Made by a program: the position numbers and the translations under genes | Shown: positions 26,204-36,200 of the stretch, piece by piece | Layout of the letters: the number at the start of each line of letters is the position of its first letter | Numbering within the stretch: position 1 is the stretch's first letter | The notes under the pieces: model-generated | Database searches by the model: none | Told to the model about the DNA's origin: nothing | What the model saw: only the letters and a program-made list of their open reading frames with translations | DNA from: Nocardioides immobilis | Lineage (GTDB): Bacteria; Actinomycetota; Actinomycetes; Propionibacteriales; Nocardioidaceae | DNA length: 64,000 nt | NCBI RefSeq assembly: GCF_003515065.1 | Contig: NZ_QXGH01000033.1 | Location: 1 to 64,000, forward strand | Direction of reading: 5' to 3'

Positions 26204-27577
26204 GTGTCCGACGACGCGCTCTTCGACGCCCCTGATCCCGGCCGCACCGCGGCACCCGGGACCGGGGGCTCGCTGAGCGACTCCGTCCACGCGGCGGCCC
26301 CGCTCGCCGTACGGATGCGTCCGCGCGACCTCGACGAGCTGGTCGGGCAGCCGCAGCTGCGGGCCCCCGGGTCCCCGCTGCGGCAGCTGGTGGAGGGCGA
26401 CCGGGCGATGTCGCTGCTGCTGTGGGGCCCGCCGGGCACCGGCAAGACGACGATCGCGTCGATCCTGAGCCGGCAGACCGGCCGCCGTTTCGTCGAGGTC
26501 TCGGCGGTCTCCGCGGGGGTGAAGGAGGTGCGCGCGGCCATCGACGCCGCGCGGGCCACCCTGGTCGGCTCGGGACGCGAGACGGTGCTGTTCGTCGACG
26601 AGGTGCACCGCTTCAGCAAGGCGCAGCAGGACGCTCTGCTGCCCGGCGTGGAGAACCGATGGGTGACCCTGGTCGCGGCGACCACCGAGAACCCCTCGTT
26701 CAGCGTGATCTCGCCGCTGCTGTCCCGCAGCCTGCTGCTCCGCCTGGAGTCGCTCAACGACGACGACATACGCGAGGTGGTGGTCCGGGCTGTGACCGAC
26801 GATCGCGGGCTGGCGGGGGAGTTCAAGCTCGACGACGACGCCCTCGACCACATCGTCCGGCTCGCGGGTGGTGACGCCCGGCGGGCGCTGACCTACCTGG
26901 AAGCTGCGGCCGGGGCCGCGGGGCTCGCCGGCTCCACCCGGATCACGCTGGAGACGGCGGAGACCGCCGCCGACATGGCCGCGGTCCGCTACGACCGGGA
27001 CGGCGACCAGCACTACGACGTGATCAGCGCGTTCATCAAGTCGGTCCGCGGCTCCGACGCCGATGCCGCGCTCCACTACCTGGCGCGGATGCTCGAGGCG
27101 GGGGAGGACCCCCGGTTCATCACCCGGCGGCTGATGATCCTCGCGAGCGAGGACATCGGCCTCGCCGATCCGACAGCCCTGACGACCGCGGTCGCCGCGG
27201 CCCAGACCGTGCAGCTGATCGGGATGCCGGAGGCGCAGCTCACCCTCGCCCACGCGACCATCGCGCTGGCCGTGGCCCCCAAGTCGAACGCGGTGACGAC
27301 TGCGATCGGCGCCGCGATCGCCGACGTACGCGCCGGGAAGATCGGGTCGGTGCCGCCGCACCTGAGGGACGCGCACTACCCGGGGGCCTCCAAGCTCGGT
27401 CACGGTACGTCGTACCGCTATTCCCACGACGAGCCGTTCGGCATCGCCGAGCAGCAGTACGCCCCGGACGTGCTCGCCGACGCCGAGTACTACCGTCCGA
27501 CCGAGCTCGGCGCCGAGGCGGCGGTCAAGCAGCGCTGGGAGCGGGTCCGGCGGATCATCCGCGGTCAACGCGACTGA
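26204..27577 (+). CDS. rarA: Replication-associated recombination protein A (RarA/MgsA)
   Basis: 457 residues. This AAA+ ATPase, related to clamp loaders and RuvB, acts at stalled replication forks. The region [15 protein letters not shown], Walker [10 protein letters not shown], Walker B FVDEVHRF, and sensor 1 [11 protein letters not shown] are present. The C-terminal part ([15 protein letters not shown]-like [14 protein letters not shown], and YPGASKLG) is specific to RarA. It comes before alaS, as in mycobacteria. Confidence 0.95.
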   Translation: MSDDALFDAPDPGRTAAPGTGGSLSDSVHAAAPLAVRMRPRDLDELVGQPQLRAPGSPLRQLVEGDRAMSLLLWGPPGTGKTTIASILSRQTGRRFVEVSAVSAGVKEVRAAIDAARATLVGSGRETVLFVDEVHRFSKAQQDALLPGVENRWVTLVAATTENPSFSVISPLLSRSLLLRLESLNDDDIREVVVRAVTDDRGLAGEFKLDDDALDHIVRLAGGDARRALTYLEAAAGAAGLAGSTRITLETAETAADMAAVRYDRDGDQHYDVISAFIKSVRGSDADAALHYLARMLEAGEDPRFITRRLMILASEDIGLADPTALTTAVAAAQTVQLIGMPEAQLTLAHATIALAVAPKSNAVTTAIGAAIADVRAGKIGSVPPHLRDAHYPGASKLGHGTSYRYSHDEPFGIAEQQYAPDVLADAEYYRPTELGAEAAVKQRWERVRRIIRGQRD

Positions 27578-27587
27578 ACGGGGCCGA

Positions 27588-27593
27588 TAGTCT
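27588..27593 (+). promoter_or_regulatory. -10 box before the 27602 gene
   Basis: TAGTCT ends 8 bases before ATG 27602. It is a likely leaderless or near-leaderless start for the alaS operon. Confidence 0.45.
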
Positions 27594-27601
27594 TGCGTCC
27601 C

Positions 27602-28171
27602 ATGACGAGCGCGCTGGTGGTCCCTGGCTTCTTGGCCTTCCTGACGGTGCTCCTCGTCATCGGCCTGCTCGCCGCTGTCGGCTGGCTCGTGAGCGAGCTG
27701 AGGCGGACCCGGGACCAGGGCGAAGAGGTGCTGGCGAACGCCGCGGCCGACCTCGACGCGCTGCGCGAGGAGCTCGACGCGCTCCAGGCCCGGCTGCACG
27801 AGGAGGCGGAGCAGCTCGAGGAGGCGCGCAGGACCCTGCGTCTGGCCGACCTGACGATCGTCGACGACAAGGAGTACCGCATCACCGCGCTCGGTGAGCG
27901 CCGTGGCGGCGGACCGCTCGCGCTGGTGCCGACCGTTCCCGGCCCGCAGTTCGTCGACGCGATGCTGCGCGAGAGCCTGATCCGCACCGCGTCGATCGCG
28001 GCCGGCCTGCGGCGCGCGCTCGCGCCCGAGGTGCGCAACCGGATCCGGTTCGAGATGAAGCGTGAGGTGAAGCGCTCGCGCAAGCAGCGCAAGACCGACA
28101 TGAAGCAGGCGCGACGCGAGTGGGAAGCGCGGCAGCGCGCGGCGATCCCGGCGTCGGAAGTGTCTCGATGA
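27602..28171 (+). CDS. Membrane-anchored coiled-coil protein of unknown function
   Basis: 189 residues from ATG 27602. One membrane helix (about 8-30: FLAFLTVLLVIGLLAAVGWL) is followed by a coiled coil of about 60 residues rich in Glu, Ala and Leu. A compact middle segment with VDDKEYRITALGER comes next, then a very basic helical tail. The same location, just before a DUF6167 gene and alaS, often holds a small membrane protein in actinobacteria (DUF948 in some). I do not recognise a specific family. A role tied to the cell envelope is a guess. Confidence 0.7.
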   Translation: MTSALVVPGFLAFLTVLLVIGLLAAVGWLVSELRRTRDQGEEVLANAAADLDALREELDALQARLHEEAEQLEEARRTLRLADLTIVDDKEYRITALGERRGGGPLALVPTVPGPQFVDAMLRESLIRTASIAAGLRRALAPEVRNRIRFEMKREVKRSRKQRKTDMKQARREWEARQRAAIPASEVSR

Positions 28172-28190
28172 GCCCCTGGGCGGAGGACCG

Positions 28191-28475
28191 ATGAGGCGCG
28201 GCTTCTGGTTCGTCGCCGGTGCCGCGACCGGCGTCTACGGGGTGGTGAAGGCGCGGCGGGTCGCGGAGGCGTTCACCGCCGACGGCGTGCGCGACCGAGC
28301 GAGTGCCGCGTCCGTCGGAGCCCGGATGTTCCGCGAGGAGTTCCGCGAGGCACGGACCGACGCCGAGGCCGCGCTCCGCGAGAGTTATGAGGTCGCGGCA
28401 GCGCGGCACCGGGAACTAACCTCCGGAGCCCGACCCGCGATCGAAGGATCCGAGACCGAAAGAGGCCAGGACTAA
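28191..28475 (+). CDS. DUF6167 family protein
   Basis: 94 residues. It begins MRRGFWFVAGAATGVYGVVK, a membrane-spanning or membrane-associated start typical of this small actinobacterial family. A helical charged part with FREEFREARTDAE follows. It ends one base before the alaS ATG and lies 19 bases after the preceding gene, so it is in the alaS operon. Its function is unknown. Its presence before alaS is conserved in actinobacteria. Confidence 0.8.
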   Translation: MRRGFWFVAGAATGVYGVVKARRVAEAFTADGVRDRASAASVGARMFREEFREARTDAEAALRESYEVAAARHRELTSGARPAIEGSETERGQD

Positions 28476-31190
28476 ATGGGACTGATGGGCAGCGGCCTGA
28501 GCACGGCGGACATCCGTTCGCGATTCCTGGCGCACTTCGAGGCGGCCGGGCACACCGCGGTCCCGTCGGCGTCGCTGCTGGCCGACGACCCGAACCTGCT
28601 GTTCGTCAACGCCGGAATGGTGCCGTTCAAGCCGTACTTCCTGGGCCAGGAGACCCCGCCGTACTCCCGCGCGACCAGCGTCCAGAAGTGCATCCGGACT
28701 CCCGACATCGAGGACGTCGGCAAGACCACCCGTCACGGCACGTTCTTCGAGATGTGCGGCAACTTCTCGTTCGGTGACTACTTCAAGGAAGGCGCCATCG
28801 AGATGGCGTGGAACCTGGTCACCAAGCCCGTCGAGCACGGCGGCTTCGGCCTGGACGCGGACCGGCTGTGGCCGTCGATCCTGCACGGCGACGACGAGGC
28901 TCTCGAGCTTTGGATGCAGGCCACCGGCCTTCCGGCCGAGCGGATCGTCAAGCTCGGCAAGCGCGAGAACTACTGGTCGATGGGTGTCCCCGGGCCGGGG
29001 GGCCCGTGCTCGGAGATCCTCTACGACCGCGGCCCGTCGTACGGCCCGGACGGCGAGTTCGCGACCACCGAACGGCTCGCGATGCCCACCGAGCTCGAGG
29101 ACCGCTACCTCGAGATCTGGAACCTGGTCTTCATGCAGGACGAGCTCTCCGCTGTCCGCAGCAAGGAGGACTTCGACATCGCCGGCGCGCTGCCCAAGCG
29201 CAACATCGACACCGGCATGGGTCTCGAACGCGTCGCCTTCCTGCTCCAGGGCAAGGAGAACATGTACGAGATCGACGTCATGTTCCCGGTCATCGAGAAG
29301 GCCGAGCAGCTCACCGGTAAGAAGTACGGCGCCCACCACGAGGATGACGTTCGGTTCCGGGTGATCGCCGACCACATCCGCTCGTCGATGATGCTGATCA
29401 ACGACGGCGTGACGCCGGGCAACGAGGGGCGGGGCTACGTCCTGCGCCGGCTGGCCCGGCGCGTCGTACGTTCGATGCGGCTGCTCGGCTACGAGGACCC
29501 GTGCCTGCCCGAGCTGCTGCCCGTCAGCCGCGACAAGATGGGCGAGACCTACACCGACCTGTTCACGAACTGGGAGCGGATCTCGACGGTCGCGTACGCC
29601 GAGGAGGACGCGTTCCGCGCCACGCTCCGGGCGGGCACGACCATCTTCGACGTCGCCGCGGGCGAGGTGAAGGGCTCGGGCGGCAAGGTCTTCTCCGGCG
29701 ACAAGGCGTTCCAGCTCCACGACACCTACGGGTTCCCGATCGACCTCACCCTCGAGATGGCCTCCGAGCAGGGCCTGCAGGTCGACGAAGAGGGCTTCCG
29801 CCGGCTGATGACCGAGCAGCGGGAGCGGGCGAAGGCCGACGCCAAGGCCAAGAAGGGCTCCCACCGCAACACCGACTCCTACCGCGCGATCGCCGACACG
29901 ATGGGCGGGACGGTCGAGTTCACCGGCTACGACACCGTGGTCGACGAGGGCACGGTCCGGGGCATCGTCGCCGGCGGCGCGGTCGTCGGCGCCGCCCACG
30001 AGGGCGACGAGGTCGAGGTCGTGCTCGACCGCACGCCGTTCTACGCGGAGGGCGGCGGCCAGCTCGCCGACCAGGGAGTGATCGAGCTCGCCAACGGCGC
30101 GGTGCTCCGGGTCCGCGACGTGCAGTCGCCGATCACGGGGCTCGTGGTCCACAAGGCCACGGTGCTGTCGGGCGAGCTGGCCACGGGTGTCGCCGCGCAG
30201 GCGCTGGTCGACACCGACCGGCGACTGGCGATCTCGCGGTCGCACACGGCGACCCACATGGTCCACAAGGCGTTCCGTGAGGCGCTCGGCGAGACGGCGA
30301 CCCAGGCGGGCTCGGAGAACTCGCCGGGCCGGTTCCGGTTCGACTTCTCCGCCTCCGGCGCGGTGCCCGCGTCGGTGATGGCCGACGTCGAGGCTCGGGT
30401 CAACGCCGTCGTGCTCGACGACCTCGCCGTCCAGGCCGAGGTGATGACCCAGAAGGAGGCCGTCGCCTCCGGCGCGATGGCCCTCTTCGGCGAGAAGTAC
30501 GGCGACAAGGTGCGCGTGGTGTCCGTCGGCGACTGGGCCCGGGAGCTCTGCGGTGGCACGCACGCCCGGAGCTCGGGACGGCTCGGCGTGATCAAGCTGC
30601 TCGGGGAGTCGTCGATCGGCTCGGGCGTGCGCCGGGTCGAGGCGCTCGTCGGCACCGACGCCTACCAGTTCCTGGCGCGTGAGCACGTCCTCGTCGCGCA
30701 GCTCGCGGAGACGCTCAAGGCGCGCCCGGAGGACCTGCCGGCGCGGGTCAACGACCTGGTCGAGAAGCTGCGTGCCGCCGAGAAGGAGATCGAGAAGATC
30801 CGGCTCGGCCAGCTGCTCGCCGGCGGGGCCACGCTCGCTGCGGGCGCTGCCGACATCAACGGCGTGAAGGTGGTTGCTCACCACGTCGACGGTGCGGGTG
30901 GCGGCGACGTCCGCACTCTCGCGCTCGACGTGCGCGGCCGCCTGCCGGGCGACGCGCCCGGTGTCGCGGTGATCATCGGTGTCGCCGAGGGCAAGGTCTC
31001 GGTGGTGGCGGCAGTGAACCCGGCGGCGAATGCGCGCGGCATCTCGGCCAACGAGCTGGTCCGGGCCGTGGCGCCGTACGTCGACGGCCGCGGCGGTGGC
31101 AAGGACGACGTCGCCCAGGGTGGCGGCACCGACGCCTCCCGGATCGACGAGGCGCTCGCAGCCGTCACCGCGACGGTGGCGACTGGGTGA
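28476..31190 (+). CDS. alaS: Alanine--tRNA ligase
   Basis: 904 residues, directly after the DUF6167 stop; an internal ATG at codon 4 is an equally good start. AlaRS charges tRNA-Ala and edits mischarged Ser and Gly. The class II core has FVNAGMVPFKPYF and HGTFFEMCGNFSFGDYF. The editing domain has HTATH and, later, the Cys-His of CGGTHA that bind zinc. The C-terminal C-Ala/DHHA1 region ends in GGGKDDVAQGGG. Length and domains are complete. ruvX starts in the GTGA overlap. Confidence 0.97.
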   Translation: MGLMGSGLSTADIRSRFLAHFEAAGHTAVPSASLLADDPNLLFVNAGMVPFKPYFLGQETPPYSRATSVQKCIRTPDIEDVGKTTRHGTFFEMCGNFSFGDYFKEGAIEMAWNLVTKPVEHGGFGLDADRLWPSILHGDDEALELWMQATGLPAERIVKLGKRENYWSMGVPGPGGPCSEILYDRGPSYGPDGEFATTERLAMPTELEDRYLEIWNLVFMQDELSAVRSKEDFDIAGALPKRNIDTGMGLERVAFLLQGKENMYEIDVMFPVIEKAEQLTGKKYGAHHEDDVRFRVIADHIRSSMMLINDGVTPGNEGRGYVLRRLARRVVRSMRLLGYEDPCLPELLPVSRDKMGETYTDLFTNWERISTVAYAEEDAFRATLRAGTTIFDVAAGEVKGSGGKVFSGDKAFQLHDTYGFPIDLTLEMASEQGLQVDEEGFRRLMTEQRERAKADAKAKKGSHRNTDSYRAIADTMGGTVEFTGYDTVVDEGTVRGIVAGGAVVGAAHEGDEVEVVLDRTPFYAEGGGQLADQGVIELANGAVLRVRDVQSPITGLVVHKATVLSGELATGVAAQALVDTDRRLAISRSHTATHMVHKAFREALGETATQAGSENSPGRFRFDFSASGAVPASVMADVEARVNAVVLDDLAVQAEVMTQKEAVASGAMALFGEKYGDKVRVVSVGDWARELCGGTHARSSGRLGVIKLLGESSIGSGVRRVEALVGTDAYQFLAREHVLVAQLAETLKARPEDLPARVNDLVEKLRAAEKEIEKIRLGQLLAGGATLAAGAADINGVKVVAHHVDGAGGGDVRTLALDVRGRLPGDAPGVAVIIGVAEGKVSVVAAVNPAANARGISANELVRAVAPYVDGRGGGKDDVAQGGGTDASRIDEALAAVTATVATG

Positions 31191-31687
31191 GGCGCGGCGT
31201 ACGGCTCGGCGTGGACCCTGGTGACGCCCGGATCGGCGTCGCCCGCTGCGACCCGTCCGGGATGCTCGCCACCCCGGTCGAGACGGTCCGCCGCGGCAAG
31301 GGCGATCTCCGGCGACTCCGTCAGCTCGTCGTCTCCGAGGAGGCGGTCGAGGTCGTCGTCGGGCTGCCGCGGTCTCTGTCGGGCCGCGAAGGACCTGCTG
31401 CGGTGAAGACCCGGGAGTTCGCCGGCCGGCTCGCGGAGCGGATCGCGCCGGTGCCGGTGCGCCTGGTCGACGAGCGTCTCACCACGGTCACCGCGGAGGC
31501 TATGCTCCGCGATCAACGCAAGGGACAGCAGCGGCGCGCCGTGGTCGATCAGGTCGCGGCCGTCGTGATCCTGCAGCACGCTCTCGACACGGAGCGCGCG
31601 ACGGGTCGTGCACCGGGAGAGGTGGTGGCGGTGCCCGGGGCAACCGTCGACGACGCTGCAACCGACGTCGAGGAGACGCATGAGTGA
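31187..31687 (+). CDS. ruvX: Putative Holliday junction resolvase / pre-16S rRNA nuclease (YqgF family)
   Basis: 166 residues. The RNase H-like fold begins LGVDPGDARIGVA, containing the first acidic residue; VVGLPRSLSGREG and VDERLTTVTAE supply the other conserved segments. YqgF proteins process the 16S rRNA 5' end in Escherichia coli; the resolvase label is historical. The alaS-ruvX-mltG-aroE order is conserved in actinobacteria and some firmicutes. It overlaps both neighbours. Confidence 0.93.
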   Translation: MRRGVRLGVDPGDARIGVARCDPSGMLATPVETVRRGKGDLRRLRQLVVSEEAVEVVVGLPRSLSGREGPAAVKTREFAGRLAERIAPVPVRLVDERLTTVTAEAMLRDQRKGQQRRAVVDQVAAVVILQHALDTERATGRAPGEVVAVPGATVDDAATDVEETHE

Positions 31688-32852
31688 CCCGCAGAGCCTC
31701 GGGGAGAGCCTGGCTCGGCTCGACGACCACAGTGCACCGAAACGCGCAGGCAGGCGACGCAAGAGGCGCCTCTCGGGCTGCGTGCCGATGCTGGTGTTCA
31801 TCGCCGTCGCCGTGGTGCTGATCGCCGCTGCCGGCAACTACGTCGTCCGGCCGTGGTTCGAGGACCTGTTCGCCGACCCGGAGGACTACCCGGGGCCCGG
31901 CGAGGGCGAGGTGATGTTCGTCGTCGAGAGCGGCCAGACCATCCAGTCGATGGGCGACGAGCTCGAGGACCTCAACGTGGTCGCCTCGTCGGAGGCGTTC
32001 GTCGACGCCGCCGAGGAGCGCGACGAGGAGACGCGCGGCATCCAGGCCGGGACCTACCTGCTGATGGAGGAGATGAAGGCCTCCGACGTGGTCGAGGTCC
32101 TGATCGACCCGGGCAACCTCGCCCAGGCGACGGTGACGATCCCGGAAGGACTGCGGGCCGTCGACATCATCGACAGGCTCGCCGCGGGCACCGACTTCCC
32201 GAAGAAGCAGCTGCAGCGGGCACTGGCCGACACCGAGGCGCTCGGCCTGCCCGCCTATGCCCGGGGCAACCCGGAGGGCTACCTCTTCCCGGCGACCTAC
32301 ACGATCAGGCCGGACGACACCGCCGCGTCGCTCCTCCGCTCGATGGTCGAGCGTTGGGAGCAGGCGGCCGGCGACCTCGACTTCGAGAGCGCGGCTGCCG
32401 AGCTGGGCTATCGACCGCACGAGGTCATGACGGTGGCGGCGCTGGTGCAGGCCGAGGGCCGCGGCCGGGACATGTCGAAGATCGCGCGGGTGATCTACAA
32501 CCGGCTGGAGAACCCGGGAACCGCCGGGCAGATCGGCCGGCTGCAGATCGACGCCACGGTCGACTACGCGCTCAACCGACCGCTCACGGTGGGACTCACC
32601 CAGGAGGAGCGCGAGAACACGCAGTCGCCGTACAACACGTTCCTCCACGCGGGGCTGCCGCCGGGTCCGATCGGCAACCCCGGCGAGGAGGCGATCCGCG
32701 CTGCACTGAAACCGACGGCCGGGGACTGGTACTACTACGTCACGGTCAACCTGCGCACCGGCAAGACCAAGTTCGCCGAGTCGTACGCCGAGTTCCAGCA
32801 GTACCAGGCGGAGCTGCGCGACTACTGCGCCACCCAGTCCCGCGCGTGCTGA
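31680..32852 (+). CDS. mltG: Endolytic murein transglycosylase MltG
   Basis: 390 residues from ATG 31680, overlapping the ruvX stop by 8 bases. It cleaves nascent glycan strands and probably sets their length. A basic cytoplasmic start is followed by one membrane helix (34-53), a LysM-like segment (GQTIQSMGDEL), and the YceG catalytic domain. The catalytic Glu259 is in LVQAEGRGRDM, with NRL and the later SPYNTF-LHAGLPPGPIGNPG region, cut here to LHAGLPPGPIGNPG. Length is typical of actinobacteria. Confidence 0.95.
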   Translation: MSDPQSLGESLARLDDHSAPKRAGRRRKRRLSGCVPMLVFIAVAVVLIAAAGNYVVRPWFEDLFADPEDYPGPGEGEVMFVVESGQTIQSMGDELEDLNVVASSEAFVDAAEERDEETRGIQAGTYLLMEEMKASDVVEVLIDPGNLAQATVTIPEGLRAVDIIDRLAAGTDFPKKQLQRALADTEALGLPAYARGNPEGYLFPATYTIRPDDTAASLLRSMVERWEQAAGDLDFESAAAELGYRPHEVMTVAALVQAEGRGRDMSKIARVIYNRLENPGTAGQIGRLQIDATVDYALNRPLTVGLTQEERENTQSPYNTFLHAGLPPGPIGNPGEEAIRAALKPTAGDWYYYVTVNLRTGKTKFAESYAEFQQYQAELRDYCATQSRAC

Positions 32853-32870
32853 GCCGGGCCGGGTGACGTC

Positions 32871-33677
32871 GTGAAGTGCGCCGTGCTGGGCGATCCGATC
32901 GCCCACTCGTTGTCGCCGGTGCTGCACCGGGCGGGCTACGCCGCGGTCGGCCTCCAGTGGGAGTACGACGCCGTGCGGGTGCCGGCCGGCGGACTGGCCT
33001 GGTTCGTGGCCGGTCTGGGGGAGGAGTGGCGAGGCTTGTCGGTGACGGCGCCGCTCAAGCGCGAGGCGATGATCCTCGCCGACGTGGTGAGCGATCGGGT
33101 CACGCTCGCGGGTGCCGCCAACACGCTGCTCATGGCGGGCGGTGAGGTGCACGCCGACAACACCGACCTGCCGGGCGCGGTCGCGGCCATCCGGGAACGC
33201 TACGACGGTCCGATCGGCGACGCGCTGATCCTCGGCGCGGGAGCAACGGCCGCTTCGACCGGCCTCGCCCTCGCGGAGCTCGGGGCGACCCGGATCGCGA
33301 TCGCTGCGCGGTCGGCGTCGCGCGCGTCGGACACCGTCGCTGCCATCGCGCGGCATCCGAGCCGCCCCCAGATCCGGGTCCTCGATCTCGCCACCGTCGA
33401 GCTTCACGACGAGGGCATCGTGGTGTCGACGATCCCCGTGGTGGCACAGACGCCGGGACTGGTCGCGCGCGTCGGCGACGTCGCGGTCCTGTTCGACGTC
33501 GTCTACGACCCCTGGCCGACGCCGCTGGCGCTGGCCGCCTCTCGCACGCTCGTGAGCGGGCTCGACCTGCTGGTCCACCAGGCGGCGCTCCAGTTCACCG
33601 CGTTCACCGGCATCGCCGCGCCGCTCGCGGCGATGCGCGCCGCCGGCGAGGCGGCGCTGCGGGAGCGGTCGAGGTGA
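32871..33677 (+). CDS. aroE: Shikimate dehydrogenase
   Basis: 268 residues from GTG 32871. It reduces 3-dehydroshikimate to shikimate with NADPH. The substrate site is LGDPIAHSLSP with catalytic Lys63 in TAPLKREA and Asp99 in DNTD. The nucleotide-binding loop is LGAGATAAST, where the usual GxGGxx is slightly altered. It overlaps the prepilin peptidase gene by 4 bases. It belongs to the operon that continues the aromatic pathway further down. Confidence 0.94.
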   Translation: MKCAVLGDPIAHSLSPVLHRAGYAAVGLQWEYDAVRVPAGGLAWFVAGLGEEWRGLSVTAPLKREAMILADVVSDRVTLAGAANTLLMAGGEVHADNTDLPGAVAAIRERYDGPIGDALILGAGATAASTGLALAELGATRIAIAARSASRASDTVAAIARHPSRPQIRVLDLATVELHDEGIVVSTIPVVAQTPGLVARVGDVAVLFDVVYDPWPTPLALAASRTLVSGLDLLVHQAALQFTAFTGIAAPLAAMRAAGEAALRERSR

Positions 33678-34432
33678 ACGAGCACCTGGCAGCGGCACTG
33701 GTCGGGCTGGTCGGGTGCAGCCTCGGGGGCGCGCTCACGCCGTACCTCATCCGGCGCCTGCCGGAACCACCGCCGGACCCGGAGCCCGAGGAGGGCGCCG
33801 AGCTCACCGCCGCCCAGAAGGCGCGGCTCGCGGAGGGTCCCAAGGAGCTGTACGCCGACCTCGGCCGCCGCCCGCGGCTGGGGCTGGTCGCCGCGGCGAT
33901 CTCCGCAGTCGCCGGCGCCGGCGTCGGGGCAGCGCTCGGCTGGGACTGGCTGCTGTGCCTGCTGCTGCCGCTGGTGCCGGTCGGCACCCTGCTGGGCATC
34001 GTCGACCACCGGACCCGGCTGCTGCCGTCGATCGTGGTGCTGCCGGCGACCCTTGCCGCGCTGGGCTACGGCGGCCTCCGCTGGGCGCTGACCGGCGCAG
34101 CGGACGACCTGGTCCGTGGCGTCGTGTGCCTGCTGCTGGTCCGGACGGTGTTCTGGCTGCTGTGGTTCATCCGGCAGGCCGGCATGGGGTTCGGCGACGT
34201 ACGACTCTCTGCCCTGCTCGGCTGCACGCTCGGGTACGCCGGGGCCGGCCCCCTGCTGGTCGGCCTGTACTCGGCGTTCCTGATGTTCGCGATCCCGGGG
34301 TTGGTCATCGCGATCGCCAAGCGGGACCGGTCTGTCTTGAAGCGGGCCTACCCGTTCGGACCGTTCCTGCTGGTCGGGGCGTGGCTCGGCGTCGTGGCCG
34401 GTGAGCCGATGGTCGCCGCGATCTGGGGCTGA
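33674..34432 (+). CDS. A24 family prepilin peptidase
   Basis: 252 residues. It is an integral membrane aspartyl protease that cleaves type IV prepilin-like leader peptides. The two catalytic aspartates are Asp111 in GIVDHRTRLLPS and Asp175 in GFGD (172-175). The cytoplasmic cysteine-containing methylation domain of full prepilin peptidases is absent; a charged loop (30-66) takes its place. An A24 gene between aroE and aroC is a known mycobacterial arrangement. No pilin gene lies in the window, so its substrate is elsewhere. Confidence 0.9.
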   Translation: MNEHLAAALVGLVGCSLGGALTPYLIRRLPEPPPDPEPEEGAELTAAQKARLAEGPKELYADLGRRPRLGLVAAAISAVAGAGVGAALGWDWLLCLLLPLVPVGTLLGIVDHRTRLLPSIVVLPATLAALGYGGLRWALTGAADDLVRGVVCLLLVRTVFWLLWFIRQAGMGFGDVRLSALLGCTLGYAGAGPLLVGLYSAFLMFAIPGLVIAIAKRDRSVLKRAYPFGPFLLVGAWLGVVAGEPMVAAIWG

Positions 34433-34481
34433 CGCGGTCTCGCGCCACCACGCCCATGACGCGGCGCCCGAGCCCGGATGG

Positions 34482-34487
34482 GAGAAT
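34482..34487 (+). promoter_or_regulatory. -10 box for aroC, leaderless arrangement
   Basis: GAGAAT ends 7 bases before ATG 34495. It suggests a promoter specific to the aroC-aroK-aroB-aroQ genes. Confidence 0.35.
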
Positions 34488-34494
34488 GTGACGC

Positions 34495-35673
34495 ATGTTG
34501 CGCTGGCTGACTGCGGGGGAGTCCCACGGACCCTCCCTGGTCGCGATCCTCGAGGGCCTGCCGGCCCACGTCGAGGTCACGACCGATGACATCTCCGACT
34601 CCCTGGCGCGGCGGCGGCTGGGCTACGGCCGCGGCGCCCGGATGAAGTTCGAGGCCGACGCGGTGCGGGTCGTCGGGGGAGTCCGGCACGGCCGCACCCA
34701 GGGCGGCCCGGTGGCCATCGAGGTCGGCAACACCGAGTGGCCCAAGTGGGAGCAGGTGATGTCCGCCGACCCCGTCGACCAGGACGTGCTCGACGGGCTG
34801 GCCCGCAACGCGCCCCTCACCCGCCCACGCCCGGGTCACGCGGACCTGGCGGGCATGCAGAAGTACGACTTCGAGGACGCGCGTCCCGTGCTGGAGCGCG
34901 CCTCTGCCCGCGAGACCGCCGCCCGGGTCGCGCTCGGCCGGGTCGCCAGCAACTTCCTCGAGCAGGCCGTCGGCGCGCAGATCGTCTCCCACGTGATCGA
35001 GATCGGTGGCGTGCGCGTGCCCGCCGGCCTGTGGCCCGAGCCCACGGACGTGGAGCGCCTCGACGAGGACCCGGTCCGCTGCCTCGACCCCGACACCTCG
35101 AAGCTCATCGTCGAGCGGATCGACCAGGCCCACAAGGACGGCGACACCCTCGGCGGTGTGGTCGAGGTCGTGGTCCACGGACTGCCCCCCGGCCTCGGGT
35201 CGCACGTGCACTGGGACCGCCGGCTCGACTCCCGGCTGGCCGGCGCGCTGATGGGCATCCAGGCGATCAAGGGCGTCGAGGTCGGCGACGGCTTCGAGCT
35301 CGCCGCGACGCCCGGCTCGCTCGCCCACGACGAGATCGTCCCGACCGACGAGGGCCTGCGCCGCGTCTCCGGCCGCTCCGGCGGCACCGAGGGCGGCATG
35401 ACCACCGGCGAGATCCTCCGGGTCCGCGCCGCCATGAAGCCGATCGCGACCGTGCCGCGTGCGCTGCGCACGGTCGACGTCGCCACGGGCGAGGAGGCCG
35501 TCGCCCACCACCAGCGCTCCGACGTGTGCGCAGTGCCGGCCGCCGGCATCGTCGCCGAGGCGATGGTCGCGCTGGTCCTGGCGGACGCCGTGATCGAGAA
35601 GTTCGGCGGCGACTCGGTCCAGGAGACCCGGCGCAACGCCGAGAGCTACCGGGCCTCGCTGAGGTACAAGTGA
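34495..35673 (+). CDS. aroC: Chorismate synthase
   Basis: 392 residues. It converts EPSP to chorismate using reduced FMN. The family signatures [14 protein letters not shown] near the start and [14 protein letters not shown] near residue 295 are exact, and there is a conserved [13 protein letters not shown] segment. Length is typical of the actinobacterial enzyme. It is the head of aroC-aroK-aroB-aroQ, all joined by short overlaps. Confidence 0.97.
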   Translation: MLRWLTAGESHGPSLVAILEGLPAHVEVTTDDISDSLARRRLGYGRGARMKFEADAVRVVGGVRHGRTQGGPVAIEVGNTEWPKWEQVMSADPVDQDVLDGLARNAPLTRPRPGHADLAGMQKYDFEDARPVLERASARETAARVALGRVASNFLEQAVGAQIVSHVIEIGGVRVPAGLWPEPTDVERLDEDPVRCLDPDTSKLIVERIDQAHKDGDTLGGVVEVVVHGLPPGLGSHVHWDRRLDSRLAGALMGIQAIKGVEVGDGFELAATPGSLAHDEIVPTDEGLRRVSGRSGGTEGGMTTGEILRVRAAMKPIATVPRALRTVDVATGEEAVAHHQRSDVCAVPAAGIVAEAMVALVLADAVIEKFGGDSVQETRRNAESYRASLRYK

Positions 35674-36200
35674 GCCAGCCCGTCGCTGTCCTGGTCGGCA
35701 CCATGGGCGCCGGCAAGACGACGGTCGGCCGGTTGCTGGCGGCCACGCTCGGTGTCACCTTCCTCGACAGCGACCACGCGGTCGAGGCCCGCGCCGGGAA
35801 GCCGGTGCAGGAGATCTTCGTCGACGACGGCGAGGCGGCTTTCCGCACGTTGGAGCGGGAGGCGGTCGCGGCAGCCCTCGACGAGCACGACGGTGTCCTC
35901 GCCCTGGGTGGGGGAGCCGTGCTCGATCCGGCGACCCGCGCGCTGCTCGAGGGCCACGCGGTGGTGTTCCTCAGGGTCGGCCTCTCCGACGCCGTGAAGC
36001 GGGTCGGGCTCGGTGCCGGCCGTCCACTGCTCCTGGGCAACGTCCGGGCGCGGGTGAAGCAGCTGCTCGACGAGCGGACGCCGATCTACGAGGGCCTGGC
36101 GCGGATCTCGGTCGACACCGATGGCCGGAGCCCGCAGGATGTGGCTGCCGAGATCGCTGCGGGTCTCGACCGGCTTCCGCACCGAACGGAGGAGCGATGA
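35670..36200 (+). CDS. aroK: Shikimate kinase
   Basis: 176 residues from GTG 35670, overlapping the aroC stop. It phosphorylates shikimate at O3. Walker A is GTMGAGKTT (about 9-17), and the shikimate-binding residues lie in [16 protein letters not shown] and LGGGAV. The lid and adenine-binding segment GAGRPLL is also visible. The aroB ATG overlaps its stop by 4 bases. Confidence 0.95.
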   Translation: MSQPVAVLVGTMGAGKTTVGRLLAATLGVTFLDSDHAVEARAGKPVQEIFVDDGEAAFRTLEREAVAAALDEHDGVLALGGGAVLDPATRALLEGHAVVFLRVGLSDAVKRVGLGAGRPLLLGNVRARVKQLLDERTPIYEGLARISVDTDGRSPQDVAAEIAAGLDRLPHRTEER